Positions 27,041-35,970 of a stretch of DNA of 64,000 nt are shown piece by piece. The stretch comes from Paenibacillus sp. 1001270B_150601_E10 (GTDB lineage: Bacteria > Bacillota > Bacilli > Paenibacillales > Paenibacillaceae). The notes beneath the pieces were generated by a model that worked only from the letters and a program-made list of their open reading frames with translations, had not been told where the DNA came from and did no database searches. Made by a program: the position numbers and the translations under genes. How positions within the stretch are numbered: position 1 is the first letter of the stretch; every line of letters begins with the position of its first letter. Where the stretch lies: the NCBI RefSeq assembly GCF_015558675.1, contig NZ_JADMOL010000007.1, positions 1-64,000 on the forward strand, given 5' to 3'.

Positions 27041-27517
27041 ATGATGTTTCACGTTGAGCCCATGCAAGAGGAGCATGCCGAATTGGTTTGCTCCTGGGAA
27101 TATGAGCCGACTTACCAAATCTATGGCTTCCTACCATGGGAGCATATGAAGGCGCTTGAAGTCGAATTCGGTGACCCTGTTATTCGTGAATCGCAATATG
27201 CCGTTATCATGTCGGAGTATGGCTCGGTTGAAGGATTCGCTCAGTTCTTTCCGCTTGCCGGCGTGACACGATTAGGACTTGGCATGAACCCCGCTTTAAT
27301 TGGGAAAGGCCATGGAACGGCATTTGTAGAAGCGATCGTGAAAGAAGCGATTCACCGCCATCCTAACGATGAAATTGATCTCGAAGTGCTCACTTGGAAT
27401 AAACGAGCCGTACATGTCTATCAAAAAGCAGGATTTGGAATTACCGATACCTATGAGCGTCCTACCCCTACAGGAACAGGTGAATTCCACTGCATGGTAT
27501 ACCAACCTCGTAGATAG
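27041..27517 (+). CDS. GNAT family N-acetyltransferase
   Basis: About 158 residues with an RimI-like layout: LGMNPALIGKGHGTAFVEAIV forms the acetyl-CoA loop and WNKRAVHVYQKAGFGI the C-terminal signature. Substrate unknown. Two in-frame ATGs compete; the one at 27041 lies eight bases after GAGGAGA, while the one at 27035 is too close to it. Divergent from the diguanylate cyclase gene. Confidence 0.82.
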   Translation: MMFHVEPMQEEHAELVCSWEYEPTYQIYGFLPWEHMKALEVEFGDPVIRESQYAVIMSEYGSVEGFAQFFPLAGVTRLGLGMNPALIGKGHGTAFVEAIVKEAIHRHPNDEIDLEVLTWNKRAVHVYQKAGFGITDTYERPTPTGTGEFHCMVYQPRR

Positions 27518-27612
27518 CAGCAGATGTAATCGTTTCCATGTATTGGCACAACGAAGAATCTTATAAAAAAATACCGTGTCCCCTTAGCAATTCAGCATGT
27601 CTATGTCATACA

Positions 27613-27651
27613 AAAAAGAACACCATCATATTACATATCATGGTGTTCTTC
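27613..27651. terminator. bidirectional intrinsic terminator
   Basis: AGAACACCA...TGGTGTTCT stem, with A run on the left and TTCT on the right, between the convergent GNAT and methyltransferase genes. Confidence 0.85.
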
Positions 27652-27682
27652 TAAGCATGCTGTTCTATAGTTGAAGGGCTCC

Positions 27683-28861
27683 CTAACGAGTAAAGCCCCT
27701 TGTCTCAAGAATATCCTGAAGAGCTCGTTCCAGATACGGATCAAGCTGAAGCCCCTCACGAAATGCCAAGTACTGCTCCCAGCTTGCCGCCTCGCTCTTA
27801 AGCTTGCTCTTCACTGCACGAATCAACAGATTCTTCGGTGTATGCTCCATGTCAATAAACTCAAGCAGCTGAGTCTGATAGCCCACACAATCCAGAAGAT
27901 TCGCTCGCAGTGCGTCTGTCGCCAGCGCACTGAATCGCTCCTTCAGTATACCATGCTTCAAGAGCGGTGCAAGCATGTCATTGTTCACTTGTGAGAATAA
28001 TTCATGCTGGCAGCACGGAACCGACAGGATAACCTCTGCTCCCCATCTTACCGCTTTGTTAAGTGCCGCATCCGTTGCAGTATCGCACGCATGAAGCGTC
28101 ACGACCATATCCACCGGAGACGTGCGATCATAATCCGCAATATCGCCTACCGCAAATTGCAGACCATCATACTGCAGTCTTCTTGCCAACGACTCACAGT
28201 GCTCAATCACGTCTTCCTTCAAGTCAAGACCGTAGATCATAACATCTCGCTGCAATAAAACATGCAGATAGTGATACAAAGCAAAGGTCAGATACGACTT
28301 GCCGCAGCCAAAGTCAATGATCGAGATCGGGCGATCTTTGGGCAGGTAGGGAAGCACATCCGCCACCATTTCAAGAAAACGATTGATCTGCTTGAACTTA
28401 TCAAACTTCTGAGCGACAACTTTCCCCGCTGCATTCATAATGCCGAGCTCAACAAGAAATGCCGCAGGCTTGCCCTCTTCCAGAATGTACTGCTTCTTCC
28501 GATTATGCGACAGATCGGCAGCAGGAGACTTTTTCGCCTTCGTCTTGATCGCGACCTTATGCTTCTTGCTGATCATCACCTGATGCTCCGCTTCCGTTGT
28601 TCTGATCAATGCTTGACGGAAATGATGCTCCATAAGCGCCATCCATTTCTGAACGGCCTGATCCGATTCCATATTCTCATGCACGACTTTATTACCAACA
28701 TGATAGGTGATTTGAAGCATGCGGTCTCCTCTAAGCTGTACGGGCTTTAATACCGCCTTCGTGCACCCTTCCATCGGAGCTGTTCTTACTTGGCTGATTA
28801 CAGCCGAGTGCAGCGTTCCCTGCTCCCATATGCGCTCCATAAATTGCTGTAGCTGTTCCAT
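27683..28861 (-). CDS. class I SAM-dependent methyltransferase (Methyltransf_32 type)
   Basis: 392 residues. The N-terminal 150 are of unknown fold. The Rossmann methyltransferase domain begins with SIIDFGCGKSYLTFALYHYL (motif I), then IYGLDLKEDVIEHC and VTLHACDTATDAAL. It continues with VPCCQHEL, the distinctive Cys-Cys-Gln-His element of this family. RNA or protein substrates have been proposed for relatives; I cannot assign one. 15 bases downstream of the next gene, so probably cotranscribed with it. Confidence 0.8.
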   Translation of the reverse strand: MEQLQQFMERIWEQGTLHSAVISQVRTAPMEGCTKAVLKPVQLRGDRMLQITYHVGNKVVHENMESDQAVQKWMALMEHHFRQALIRTTEAEHQVMISKKHKVAIKTKAKKSPAADLSHNRKKQYILEEGKPAAFLVELGIMNAAGKVVAQKFDKFKQINRFLEMVADVLPYLPKDRPISIIDFGCGKSYLTFALYHYLHVLLQRDVMIYGLDLKEDVIEHCESLARRLQYDGLQFAVGDIADYDRTSPVDMVVTLHACDTATDAALNKAVRWGAEVILSVPCCQHELFSQVNNDMLAPLLKHGILKERFSALATDALRANLLDCVGYQTQLLEFIDMEHTPKNLLIRAVKSKLKSEAASWEQYLAFREGLQLDPYLERALQDILETRGFTR

Positions 28862-28876
28862 CTTATGCTCATCCTT

Positions 28877-29617
28877 CTATTTAAAATCGCTTGGCTGCTG
28901 CTCTTCATCGCTCATACTAGCTGAAGCCATTCGTCTCTTAATGTCGATAATCGCCTGCTCGACCTCATCCCTTGGGAGGCTAGAAGCTGCTAATTCCTCG
29001 TCGCTTTCTTCCATAAGCCGCTCATACCAAGCAAGCCCCTTTTTAAGACGCGCCACGTCTCTTTCCATCCACTCGTAGCATGCGTTCTCCGCTTCCGAGT
29101 AGCGCTGATCGCGGGCATGCCAATGCCATAACAATTCCAAAAGATCATCGTCCAGCTTATACGGCCGAAGACGATGAGACATCTCTTCCATGATCTTGTC
29201 CACAGCGAGCATCTGTCGATCGCTGCCTTGCAATTGTGCAGTAAGCAGCAGGGAATAGGCTTTCATCATCCGCCCAATATAATAGGCTTCAATATCATCA
29301 CGCTGTAGCGCAGCATTCCCTCTCTCGTCGCCATCTAAAGCAACGTCCTTGATCAATTGAGCGCGTTCCGCGAAGGCAATGGCAAAAGCCTGCAGCTCAT
29401 CCGCTTGTATATGGCCATGTCGATAAAACAATTTAATCAAGTCTTGCGAAGACAAGGAATCCGCGAGTTCTCCCTTAATGCGAAATCTTCGGTCAAGAAG
29501 ATCATCCCAATCCTCTAACAGCTCCGTACGCTTTTTCTGGTGTTGCAGCCCAAGCAGCTGCCCAAGCATCGTCGTCATCTCTTGAATAATTCTCATCAAG
29601 TAATCCCGTTGATACAT
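28877..29617 (-). CDS. DUF6483-like helical protein
   Basis: 246 residues, almost entirely helical, acidic, without membrane segments. The N terminus YQRDYLMRIIQEMTTMLGQLLG resembles the family I know as DUF6483, and the middle looks like helical repeats. Function unknown. GGGGGATATGG precedes the start. Immediately upstream of the methyltransferase gene. Confidence 0.55.
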   Translation of the reverse strand: MYQRDYLMRIIQEMTTMLGQLLGLQHQKKRTELLEDWDDLLDRRFRIKGELADSLSSQDLIKLFYRHGHIQADELQAFAIAFAERAQLIKDVALDGDERGNAALQRDDIEAYYIGRMMKAYSLLLTAQLQGSDRQMLAVDKIMEEMSHRLRPYKLDDDLLELLWHWHARDQRYSEAENACYEWMERDVARLKKGLAWYERLMEESDEELAASSLPRDEVEQAIIDIKRRMASASMSDEEQQPSDFK

Positions 29618-29708
29618 CCATATCCCCCTATGATTTCATCGTTTGATTGCTGCTAACATGGTTGAAGATCAAATCATGTATACGAGCTTTACGTCACGCA
29701 AACTTGAA

Positions 29709-29737
29709 ATAAAAATGCTGCCTGTATGAGGCAGCAC
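29709..29737 (-). terminator. intrinsic terminator after the alpha/beta hydrolase
   Basis: TGCTGCCT / AGGCAGCA with a 5-base loop, followed on the minus strand by TTTTTATTT. Confidence 0.9.
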
Positions 29738-29754
29738 TTGTGAGATCTTTTCTA

Positions 29755-30555
29755 TTATACGGGGTTTACCTGATCTTTGACAAATGAGCGAATCAACTCC
29801 ACGAGCTCGTCAGGCGTCTCCATCATGCTCATATGCCCTGCATCCTCAATAACATGCGAAGAAACCTTATCGCGTGTCGTCGTAAACAGCTTATCAGGCG
29901 TCATCTTCGAATCCTTTCTTCCTGCAATCAATAAGAGTGGAAGCGAGGATTGATCCATCACATGCCGGCGATCTATACGCTCGCGCATGGCTAAGGAAGC
30001 GCCAATCGCTCCTTGTGGCGGTGTATGGTAGCCAATCTGTATGGCAGCTTGAATCTGGCTGCCCAGCTGATCCAATCGATCAGGATTAAATAAGGAGGGA
30101 ATAAGTTTATCCACAAAAGTGACAATGCCTGCTGTTTGAATGTTCTCCACCGCTTGAAGACGCCGTGCTTTCCCTTCTTCGTTGTCGGGATAGCCGTTGG
30201 AATGAATCAATCCAAAGCCCAACAAGCGATTCTCATATCGTTCTGCCAGAGATAGCGTAATATAACCTCCAAGAGAATGACCCAGCAGCACAAAGCGTTC
30301 AAGCTGCAGCTTGAACGCTACTTGAATGATGTCATCTGCCATCTCTTCGATTGTATAGGGACCATTGGGCGCAGCGCTCTTGCCGTGACCGCGCAGATCC
30401 AGTGTAAGGACTCTGCAATGCTCGCTAAGCTTATCGACAATGGGCGCAAAATATCCGCTGCTTCCGCAAAAGCCATGCAGCAGCATAACGGGCGTACCGG
30501 TTCCCTTTTCTGTAACGTGAATATGTAATCCTTGGCGTAATTGAATTTGCGTCAT
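29755..30555 (-). CDS. alpha/beta hydrolase
   Basis: 266 residues. The oxyanion-hole motif HGFCGSSG is near residue 27 and the nucleophile elbow GHSLGG places Ser94. An acid is likely in LLLIAGRKDSKM and the catalytic His in DAGHMSMME. This is the general ester/peroxidase-like hydrolase family; the substrate cannot be read from the sequence. GAGGGTAATACG precedes the ATG. Confidence 0.85.
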   Translation of the reverse strand: MTQIQLRQGLHIHVTEKGTGTPVMLLHGFCGSSGYFAPIVDKLSEHCRVLTLDLRGHGKSAAPNGPYTIEEMADDIIQVAFKLQLERFVLLGHSLGGYITLSLAERYENRLLGFGLIHSNGYPDNEEGKARRLQAVENIQTAGIVTFVDKLIPSLFNPDRLDQLGSQIQAAIQIGYHTPPQGAIGASLAMRERIDRRHVMDQSSLPLLLIAGRKDSKMTPDKLFTTTRDKVSSHVIEDAGHMSMMETPDELVELIRSFVKDQVNPV

Positions 30556-30804
30556 CGTATTACCCTCATTTCTTCATAAAATAACGCAAGCTTCATCCTA
30601 ATTAGGGTATGCAACGCTTGCAGCAAATATGTTAAATCATGCGAATGTAAAGAAACATGAATATTATTCTTGACAAAAGCTTCTATCAACCGCCCTCCGT
30701 CCATAAATATATACTATATTACACTTCCACTCATCACTTGAAACTTAATCGAATTCATGAACATTCTCCGTCCTGCCATTCCCATATGAAAGGGGGTGAA
30801 TGTA

Positions 30805-30897
30805 ATGAAAGAGCTCGAACTATTCTTAGGTACTTGTATGTTTATGTTAGGGCTCGTGCAGCTTATTATTGCTTTGTCCGATCGGAATAAAAAGTAA
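30805..30897 (+). CDS. 30-residue holin-like small membrane peptide, possible type I toxin
   Basis: The ORF starts MKELELFLGTCMFMLGL, continues with a hydrophobic stretch and ends in DRNKK. This is the short-helix-plus-basic-tail pattern of the putative holin-like toxins (TxpA/BsrG type) of Firmicutes. AAAGGGGGTG is an excellent ribosome binding site. A short hairpin follows the stop codon (about 30896-30919), and a stronger one at 30952-30976. In known systems an antisense RNA overlaps the 3' end; I could not see a convincing antisense promoter. The toxin role is inferred from length and pattern only. Confidence 0.55.
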   Translation: MKELELFLGTCMFMLGLVQLIIALSDRNKK

Positions 30898-30951
30898 TCC
30901 GCCCCTCCAAGGAACGGATCGTAAAAAGAACTTGCCTAATATGGTGTCGAG

Positions 30952-30982
30952 GAGTCGGATGCCCCACATCCGGCTCTTCTTG
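30952..30982 (+). terminator. hairpin terminator candidate after the small peptide gene
   Basis: GAGTCGGATG / CATCCGGCTC (one G-U pair) with a 5-base loop, followed by TTCTTGT. The T run is imperfect. Confidence 0.6.
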
Positions 30983-31031
30983 TGCGGCTGTTGAATGCCC
31001 ACAACTTCATACTATGGATAGAGGCTGCAAT

Positions 31032-31592
31032 TTATGACTTCGGATTGCATCCGTCTTTGTGAAAGGCCGATGTGATGGATTCCACAATCTCTCTCGCCAT
31101 GCGCATAACGGAATAGAGCGAGGTCGTTTGAAGGGTCCAATACGGCTTTACCCCATTCTCATTCACAATGGCCGCAATGCTGTAATCCCCAACGGCAGGA
31201 AGCTCCGTGCCGACCGATTCCGCAGGCTGAATAGAGCCTTCTGCGATAAGATACTGGCCTACATTCAGCGGATGCCCCAAGCATGCGTCGATGGCGATCA
31301 ATACCTTGTCCGCGGGTACATTCTGTAAGCGCAGCGTAAGATTGTTCGAATCACAGGGAGACTCCAGGGTTCCCACTACATGCGGGCATCCCTTCTCCGC
31401 CAATGCTGAGCCAACTAGAGGGCCCAGTGCATCCCCTGTTGAACGGTCCGTCCCGATGCATAGAAATACGATCTGATCCAACCGATGCTTGTTCGCAAGC
31501 TGCTCACAAAATTCACGAAGCTTTGACGCATCACCACGCATCGTCCCATTATTCCCCTGAAGATCAGAGTGCACGATCTCTCTTCTATACAT
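31032..31592 (-). CDS. yyaC: YyaC family sporulation protein
   Basis: 186 residues related to the germination-protease fold. Recognisable blocks: IVFLCIGTDRSTGDALGPLVGSAL, VVGTLESPCDSNNL and LIAIDACLGHPLNVGQYLIAEG. It matches Bacillus YyaC, which is linked to sporulation, but its peptidase activity is unproven. The ATG 14 codons upstream was rejected because the ATG at 31592 has AAGGAGATTTGC directly before it. Single gene. Confidence 0.85.
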   Translation of the reverse strand: MYRREIVHSDLQGNNGTMRGDASKLREFCEQLANKHRLDQIVFLCIGTDRSTGDALGPLVGSALAEKGCPHVVGTLESPCDSNNLTLRLQNVPADKVLIAIDACLGHPLNVGQYLIAEGSIQPAESVGTELPAVGDYSIAAIVNENGVKPYWTLQTTSLYSVMRMAREIVESITSAFHKDGCNPKS

Positions 31593-31776
31593 GCAAATCT
31601 CCTTATATCGTCGTTTAGATGACTGCGGATTCAACTATTTCACTGTACCGCGTTATCTTGAGCCCATTGTACTTTAGAATGGTAGGAAAGCCAAGTCTGT
31701 ACAATAACGTTTTGTTTTCGAATGCTGCATGTTACAATACGTTCAGTAATGAATCAAGGTTGACGGGGGGACTACG

Positions 31777-31995
31777 ATGTCTGGAGAAGTAACACAAGCC
31801 GAGATCGAAGCCATGATTGAAGCGATTAAGGAACGTTTGAAGATGGCTACTGCACAAGCGATGCAAGCATCTGCATTCTCAGTTGAGCAATACGAGGATA
31901 TCAAGGATATTCATGATGTTGTCATGAGCAAGCCGCATTTCAGCATTAGTGAGATGGAGGCTCTGGTATCGGAGCTTGGCAAGCTAAGACGATAA
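31777..31995 (+). CDS. DUF1128 family protein (YfkK-like)
   Basis: 72 residues, helical: EAMIEAIKERLKMATAQAMQ and EQYEDIKDIHDVVMSKPHFSI followed by EMEALVSELGKLRR. These are typical of the small Firmicute DUF1128/UPF0435 family. Function unknown. GGGGGG precedes the ATG and a strong terminator follows. Confidence 0.85.
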   Translation: MSGEVTQAEIEAMIEAIKERLKMATAQAMQASAFSVEQYEDIKDIHDVVMSKPHFSISEMEALVSELGKLRR

Positions 31996-32045
31996 AATCG
32001 AGCATTTATGTATCATACAGGCTCCCACGATGTAACATGGAGCAG

Positions 32046-32091
32046 CCCAAAACGGTCGTTCAGTGATTATTGCTGAACGGCCGTTTTTTAT
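32046..32091 (+). terminator. intrinsic terminator after the DUF1128 gene
   Basis: AAAACGGTCGTTCAG / CTGAACGGCCGTTTT stem followed by TT and TATG. The remaining 260 bases up to the sugar-import operon show no gene, and I saw no CcpA (cre) site in them. Confidence 0.9.
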
Positions 32092-32355
32092 GTTAGACTC
32101 CTCCTTCTCTCCAAGACAACAAATATGCAAAAGAGCTTACCTATCTGCTGTGGGTTTGGAATCATTAATTCCCACTGCATTCATGGAAATACAAGGCATA
32201 ACGCGCGGTTTCTTTGCTGCGCAAGGGAAGAAAAAATTGTGCGTCTCATCAAATTATGTTGCTTGCGGGATCTTTCGCGCACTTTTATGATGAACCCAAG
32301 CGGAAGAACGGGCCCGTTAGTTCCGACACAGGTTTAATGAGGAAAGGGGAAGATC

Positions 32356-33291
32356 ATGAAAGCAGCCGGTCAAGCGAGCAAGCGCAGATCGTATCATCTG
32401 CGCGACAATGTTCAGCTATATTTGATTATGCTTCCCGTTCTGGTTCACATTTTTATATTCAGCTACATTCCGATGTACGGAATCGTCATTGCCTTTCAAA
32501 ATTATTACCCGGGTAAACCCTTCCTTTCGTTTGGAGGAGAGGTAGATTGGGTTGGCTTTCAGCATTTCATTGATTTCTTCAATGGGCCATACTTCGGCAG
32601 GCTGATGAAAAATACCTTTTTGCTTAGCTTCTACTTTCTCGTGTTTGGCTTCTGGGTACCGATCCTGTTCGCCCTCTTGATGAATGAGCTAAGAATCGGC
32701 TCCTTCAAGAAGTTCGTCCAAACGGCAAGCTACCTGCCTCACTTCATATCCAATGTCGTTGTGGCGGGCATGGTCTTGTCCTTCATTAATGTGGACGGTA
32801 TCATTAATGCGCTTGTGAAGCTGTTTGGAGGCCATCCGGTAGCCTTAAATACAGAGCCCGGCTATTTTCCGGCCATTTATACGATCACGAGCATATGGAA
32901 GTCGTTTGGATGGAGCAGCATCCTATACTTGGCCGCGATGTCATCGATCGATCCCCATTTATATGAAGCTGCAAAGATGGACGGCGCCAATCGATTGAAG
33001 CAAATGCTTCATATCACGCTGCCTTCTATTCGACCAACGATTTTTATTTTGCTGATATTTGCAATCGGCAGCTTGCTGTCCGCAAACAGTGAATTCATCC
33101 TGCTTATTTATAATCCAATGGTCTATGAAACAGCGGATGTCATCGGCACCTATTTGTTCCGTGAAGGCTTGCTAGGTGGAAACTTCAGTTCAGGAACGGC
33201 GGTCGGACTGCTTGTATCGCTCATTAATTTTACGCTGCTGTATACTGCTAACGCACTCAGCCGCAAATACTCTGATTACGCCTTATGGTAG
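32356..33291 (+). CDS. carbohydrate ABC transporter permease, LplB/YteP type
   Basis: 311 residues, six membrane segments. Start YHLRDNVQLYLIMLPVLVHIFIFSYIPMYG is typical of the oligosaccharide permeases LplB/YteP. The EAA loop reads EAAKMDGANRLKQMLHITLP, the contact site for the ATPase. First gene of a four-gene import cluster. No ATPase gene is nearby; such systems normally borrow a shared MsmX-type ATPase. AAAGGGGAAG precedes the start. Confidence 0.93.
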   Translation: MKAAGQASKRRSYHLRDNVQLYLIMLPVLVHIFIFSYIPMYGIVIAFQNYYPGKPFLSFGGEVDWVGFQHFIDFFNGPYFGRLMKNTFLLSFYFLVFGFWVPILFALLMNELRIGSFKKFVQTASYLPHFISNVVVAGMVLSFINVDGIINALVKLFGGHPVALNTEPGYFPAIYTITSIWKSFGWSSILYLAAMSSIDPHLYEAAKMDGANRLKQMLHITLPSIRPTIFILLIFAIGSLLSANSEFILLIYNPMVYETADVIGTYLFREGLLGGNFSSGTAVGLLVSLINFTLLYTANALSRKYSDYALW

Positions 33292-33302
33292 GAGGAGTTC
33301 AT

Positions 33303-34214
33303 ATGATCACCGCGCTCAAGCGGAATCCGAACAAGATCAGGCAAGGTTCCATTGTCGTCGATATTATCCTGTATGCAACTGCGCTATTCATATGCCTGAT
33401 TACCTTGTATCCATTCTATTATGTTATCATCATGTCCATTAGTGACCCGCAGGAAGTTGCGGCTATGAATGTATTCTTGTTTCCAAAAGGATTTTTTCTC
33501 GGCTCCTACGAACTCATCATAAAGGATGTTAAAATGTGGTGGGCTTACTCTAACACACTTATTTACGTCACTGCAGGCACCCTGCTGAACTGCCTGATGG
33601 CTGTACTCGGTGCTTACCCGCTTACCGTCAAAAATTTGAAGGGGCGCAAATTGATTGTCGTCTTTTTGCTTATTCCGATGTACTTTGGAGGCGGATTAAT
33701 TCCAACTTACCTGCTTGTAAATAAACTTGGCCTGTACAACACCATGTTTGCCGTCATTATTCCTGGGATGGTAAGCATCTGGAATATCATTCTCGTTAGA
33801 ACCTTTTTCACCACGATTCCAGATGGATTAAAAGAGTCGGCGTTTATCGACGGCGCTTCCCACTTGCAGCTTCTGTTCAAAGTTATTTTGCCGATTTCAA
33901 AGCCCATTATTGCCGTTATCTCCATCTACTCGGTCGTTGGCATTTGGAACAGTTGGTTTGATTCATTAGTGTATCTTCCGAATGAGAAGCTTCACCCGCT
34001 GCAGATGTATTTATACCGTGTCGTTGTCCAACAATCGGTAGATTTGAAGACGCTTTCACTCGAAGATACCCGAAATGCAGTTGCTAACATGCTCTCCAGC
34101 ATTCAATTGAAATACGCCATTATCGTGTTTACGACACTTCCGGTTATTTTTACGTATCCATTCTTTCAAAAGTACTTCATCAAGGGAGCGCTTCTAGGCT
34201 CGTTAAAGGAATAG
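33303..34214 (+). CDS. carbohydrate ABC transporter permease, YtcP type
   Basis: 304 residues, six membrane segments, MalG-like. Typical blocks: IILYATALFICLITLYPFYYV near the N terminus, GGGLIPTYLLVNKLGLYNT, and the EAA loop ESAFIDGASHLQLLFKVILP. It pairs with the upstream permease to form the channel. Start at 33303 was chosen for GGAGGAG five bases upstream, rather than the frame's first ATG-like codon that overlaps the previous gene. Confidence 0.93.
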   Translation: MITALKRNPNKIRQGSIVVDIILYATALFICLITLYPFYYVIIMSISDPQEVAAMNVFLFPKGFFLGSYELIIKDVKMWWAYSNTLIYVTAGTLLNCLMAVLGAYPLTVKNLKGRKLIVVFLLIPMYFGGGLIPTYLLVNKLGLYNTMFAVIIPGMVSIWNIILVRTFFTTIPDGLKESAFIDGASHLQLLFKVILPISKPIIAVISIYSVVGIWNSWFDSLVYLPNEKLHPLQMYLYRVVVQQSVDLKTLSLEDTRNAVANMLSSIQLKYAIIVFTTLPVIFTYPFFQKYFIKGALLGSLKE

Positions 34215-34249
34215 GGTTGCCACAATCATGACCAAGGGGGAAAACGTTC

Positions 34250-35878
34250 ATGAATATTTGGAGAAGAACACTTTTAACTGTACTGGCTGCCATGCTGATG
34301 ATTGGATCGATCACAGCCTGCAGCAGCGACAACAAGACCGCAGAGGGAGGAAATAAGGACTCTGCAAGCAACACAAGCAAGCTTCGCCTGCTTGGGCCCA
34401 GCTCTTCCAACAAGTACATCAAATTCGAGGATAGAGAAAAATATCCGGTATGGACCGAGGTCGATAAACTGCTTGATGAAGCAGGCCTGGATTTGGACTA
34501 CGAGCTTGTACCAAATGAGCAATATGATGTCGTTATCAAAACAAGAATGGCATCAGGCGCTGATCTTCCAGACATCGTTAACATTTCGAAGCTCGATAAC
34601 ACAACAGTACTGAATCTAGCCAAGCAAGGGGTTATTCAGGACCTTACCCCGCTTATTGAGAAGTACAGCAATGGCAACATCAAGAAAATGTACGATAACG
34701 AGTTTCCTTATGCGAAAAAGACAACCACCTCTCCTGACGGGAAGATGTATTGGTTCAGCAATCTTCATAAGAAAACGTATCAGGAAAAAGATCCTGCACC
34801 TGTCTCCCTGACCATGCTCGTTCGGAAAGACTGGTTGGAAAAATTAAATCTGCCTGTCCCAAAAACAGCGCAGGAATATTTGGATACATTGAAGAAATTT
34901 AGAGAGCAAGATGCCAACGGCAACGGTCAAAAAGATGAAATTCTATCCTACGATCCTGGCTTGTTCTCAGGTGCAATTGCCCAATGGTTCGGCCTTGGTA
35001 CCGATATCACCGCGGTAGATGTGGAGCACAAAAAGGTCGTGTCTCCTTGGTATCAGGAAGGCATTAAGGATTACTTCCGCTACATGCAGCAGCTCGTAAA
35101 GGAGGGTGTATTGGATACGAGTCTGATCGGCGCCCAAGGCGAGCAGCGAACGCAAAAGATGACCGAGAATCAGGTTGCCTCTCTTTCCGACTACAATCTT
35201 GCAACCTATAATGAGCCTCTCATCAAGGGTGGCGGAGAGTATCTCCCGTTAATGCCGCTTAAGGCCGTGGACAGCATTACGCCTGCTGCACAGTTAGAGC
35301 CCCCGTTCCTTGTCTGGCAAAAATACGCCATTACGAAGGACGCCAAGGACGTAGAAGCTGCGATCAAATTTTTCGATGTGATCTATTCCGAGCAGTATGC
35401 TGACCTCTTGTATTGGGGAATTGAAGGCAAGACGTATGAGAAGGACAGCAACGGCGCTAAAGTCTTTATTAACACCGGTACAGAAGAAGAACAGGCTAAG
35501 TCAGGACTGATTGCGGGCCGACCTCTATTCGGCGATACGGTATTCCCGCGTGTACAGTATGCAAATTTGGAGTTCGAGCTTACCAGCGTTCCAAAGCATA
35601 AAGCGGATAATGAGCTTGAAGTGTTGAAATACAAACCGTATTTCGTAAATATGAACAACAACTACTTGGCCATTCCAGATGATCAGCAATTGGAGAGAAA
35701 GACCAAGATCTTAACGAATCTGACCACGTATTCCACGGAGCTTGCTACCAAGCTGGCGCTTGGCCAGAAATCGCTAGATGACTGGGATCAGTATATGACG
35801 GAGCTGAAAAAGCTCGGCCTCGATGAATTAATTGAAATTGATCAGCAGCTTCTTGACCGATACAATAGCATCAATTAG
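34250..35878 (+). CDS. sugar-binding lipoprotein of the ABC importer (LplA/YtcQ type)
   Basis: 542 residues. Signal peptide II: WRR, hydrophobic core, lipobox SITAC with the lipidated Cys at residue 24, then an Asn/Ser/Gly linker. The rest is a type-1 extracellular solute-binding protein of the large family paired with LplB/YtcP permeases (for example YWFSNLHKKTYQEKDPAPVSL, VRKDWLEKLNLPVPKTAQEYL, FREQDANGNGQKDEI). Substrate probably an oligosaccharide; identity unknown since no glycoside hydrolase accompanies it. Confidence 0.93.
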   Translation: MNIWRRTLLTVLAAMLMIGSITACSSDNKTAEGGNKDSASNTSKLRLLGPSSSNKYIKFEDREKYPVWTEVDKLLDEAGLDLDYELVPNEQYDVVIKTRMASGADLPDIVNISKLDNTTVLNLAKQGVIQDLTPLIEKYSNGNIKKMYDNEFPYAKKTTTSPDGKMYWFSNLHKKTYQEKDPAPVSLTMLVRKDWLEKLNLPVPKTAQEYLDTLKKFREQDANGNGQKDEILSYDPGLFSGAIAQWFGLGTDITAVDVEHKKVVSPWYQEGIKDYFRYMQQLVKEGVLDTSLIGAQGEQRTQKMTENQVASLSDYNLATYNEPLIKGGGEYLPLMPLKAVDSITPAAQLEPPFLVWQKYAITKDAKDVEAAIKFFDVIYSEQYADLLYWGIEGKTYEKDSNGAKVFINTGTEEEQAKSGLIAGRPLFGDTVFPRVQYANLEFELTSVPKHKADNELEVLKYKPYFVNMNNNYLAIPDDQQLERKTKILTNLTTYSTELATKLALGQKSLDDWDQYMTELKKLGLDELIEIDQQLLDRYNSIN

Positions 35879-35970
35879 TGATTGGTTTAATACAATGTGG
35901 AAAATGGCAGATAAATATCCCTTAACGGGTCTGCCATTTTTCACGTTTCATACGGAGGGGGGAACTGGGG

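Noticed and set aside
30660-30720. TTGACA near 30670 as promoter of the small peptide gene
   Set aside because: The only good -10-like sequences (TATACT, TATATT) are over 30 bases away, too far for one promoter.
32097-32355. Possible CcpA (cre) site before the sugar-import operon
   Set aside because: No stretch close to TGWAANCGNTNWCA was found in this region.
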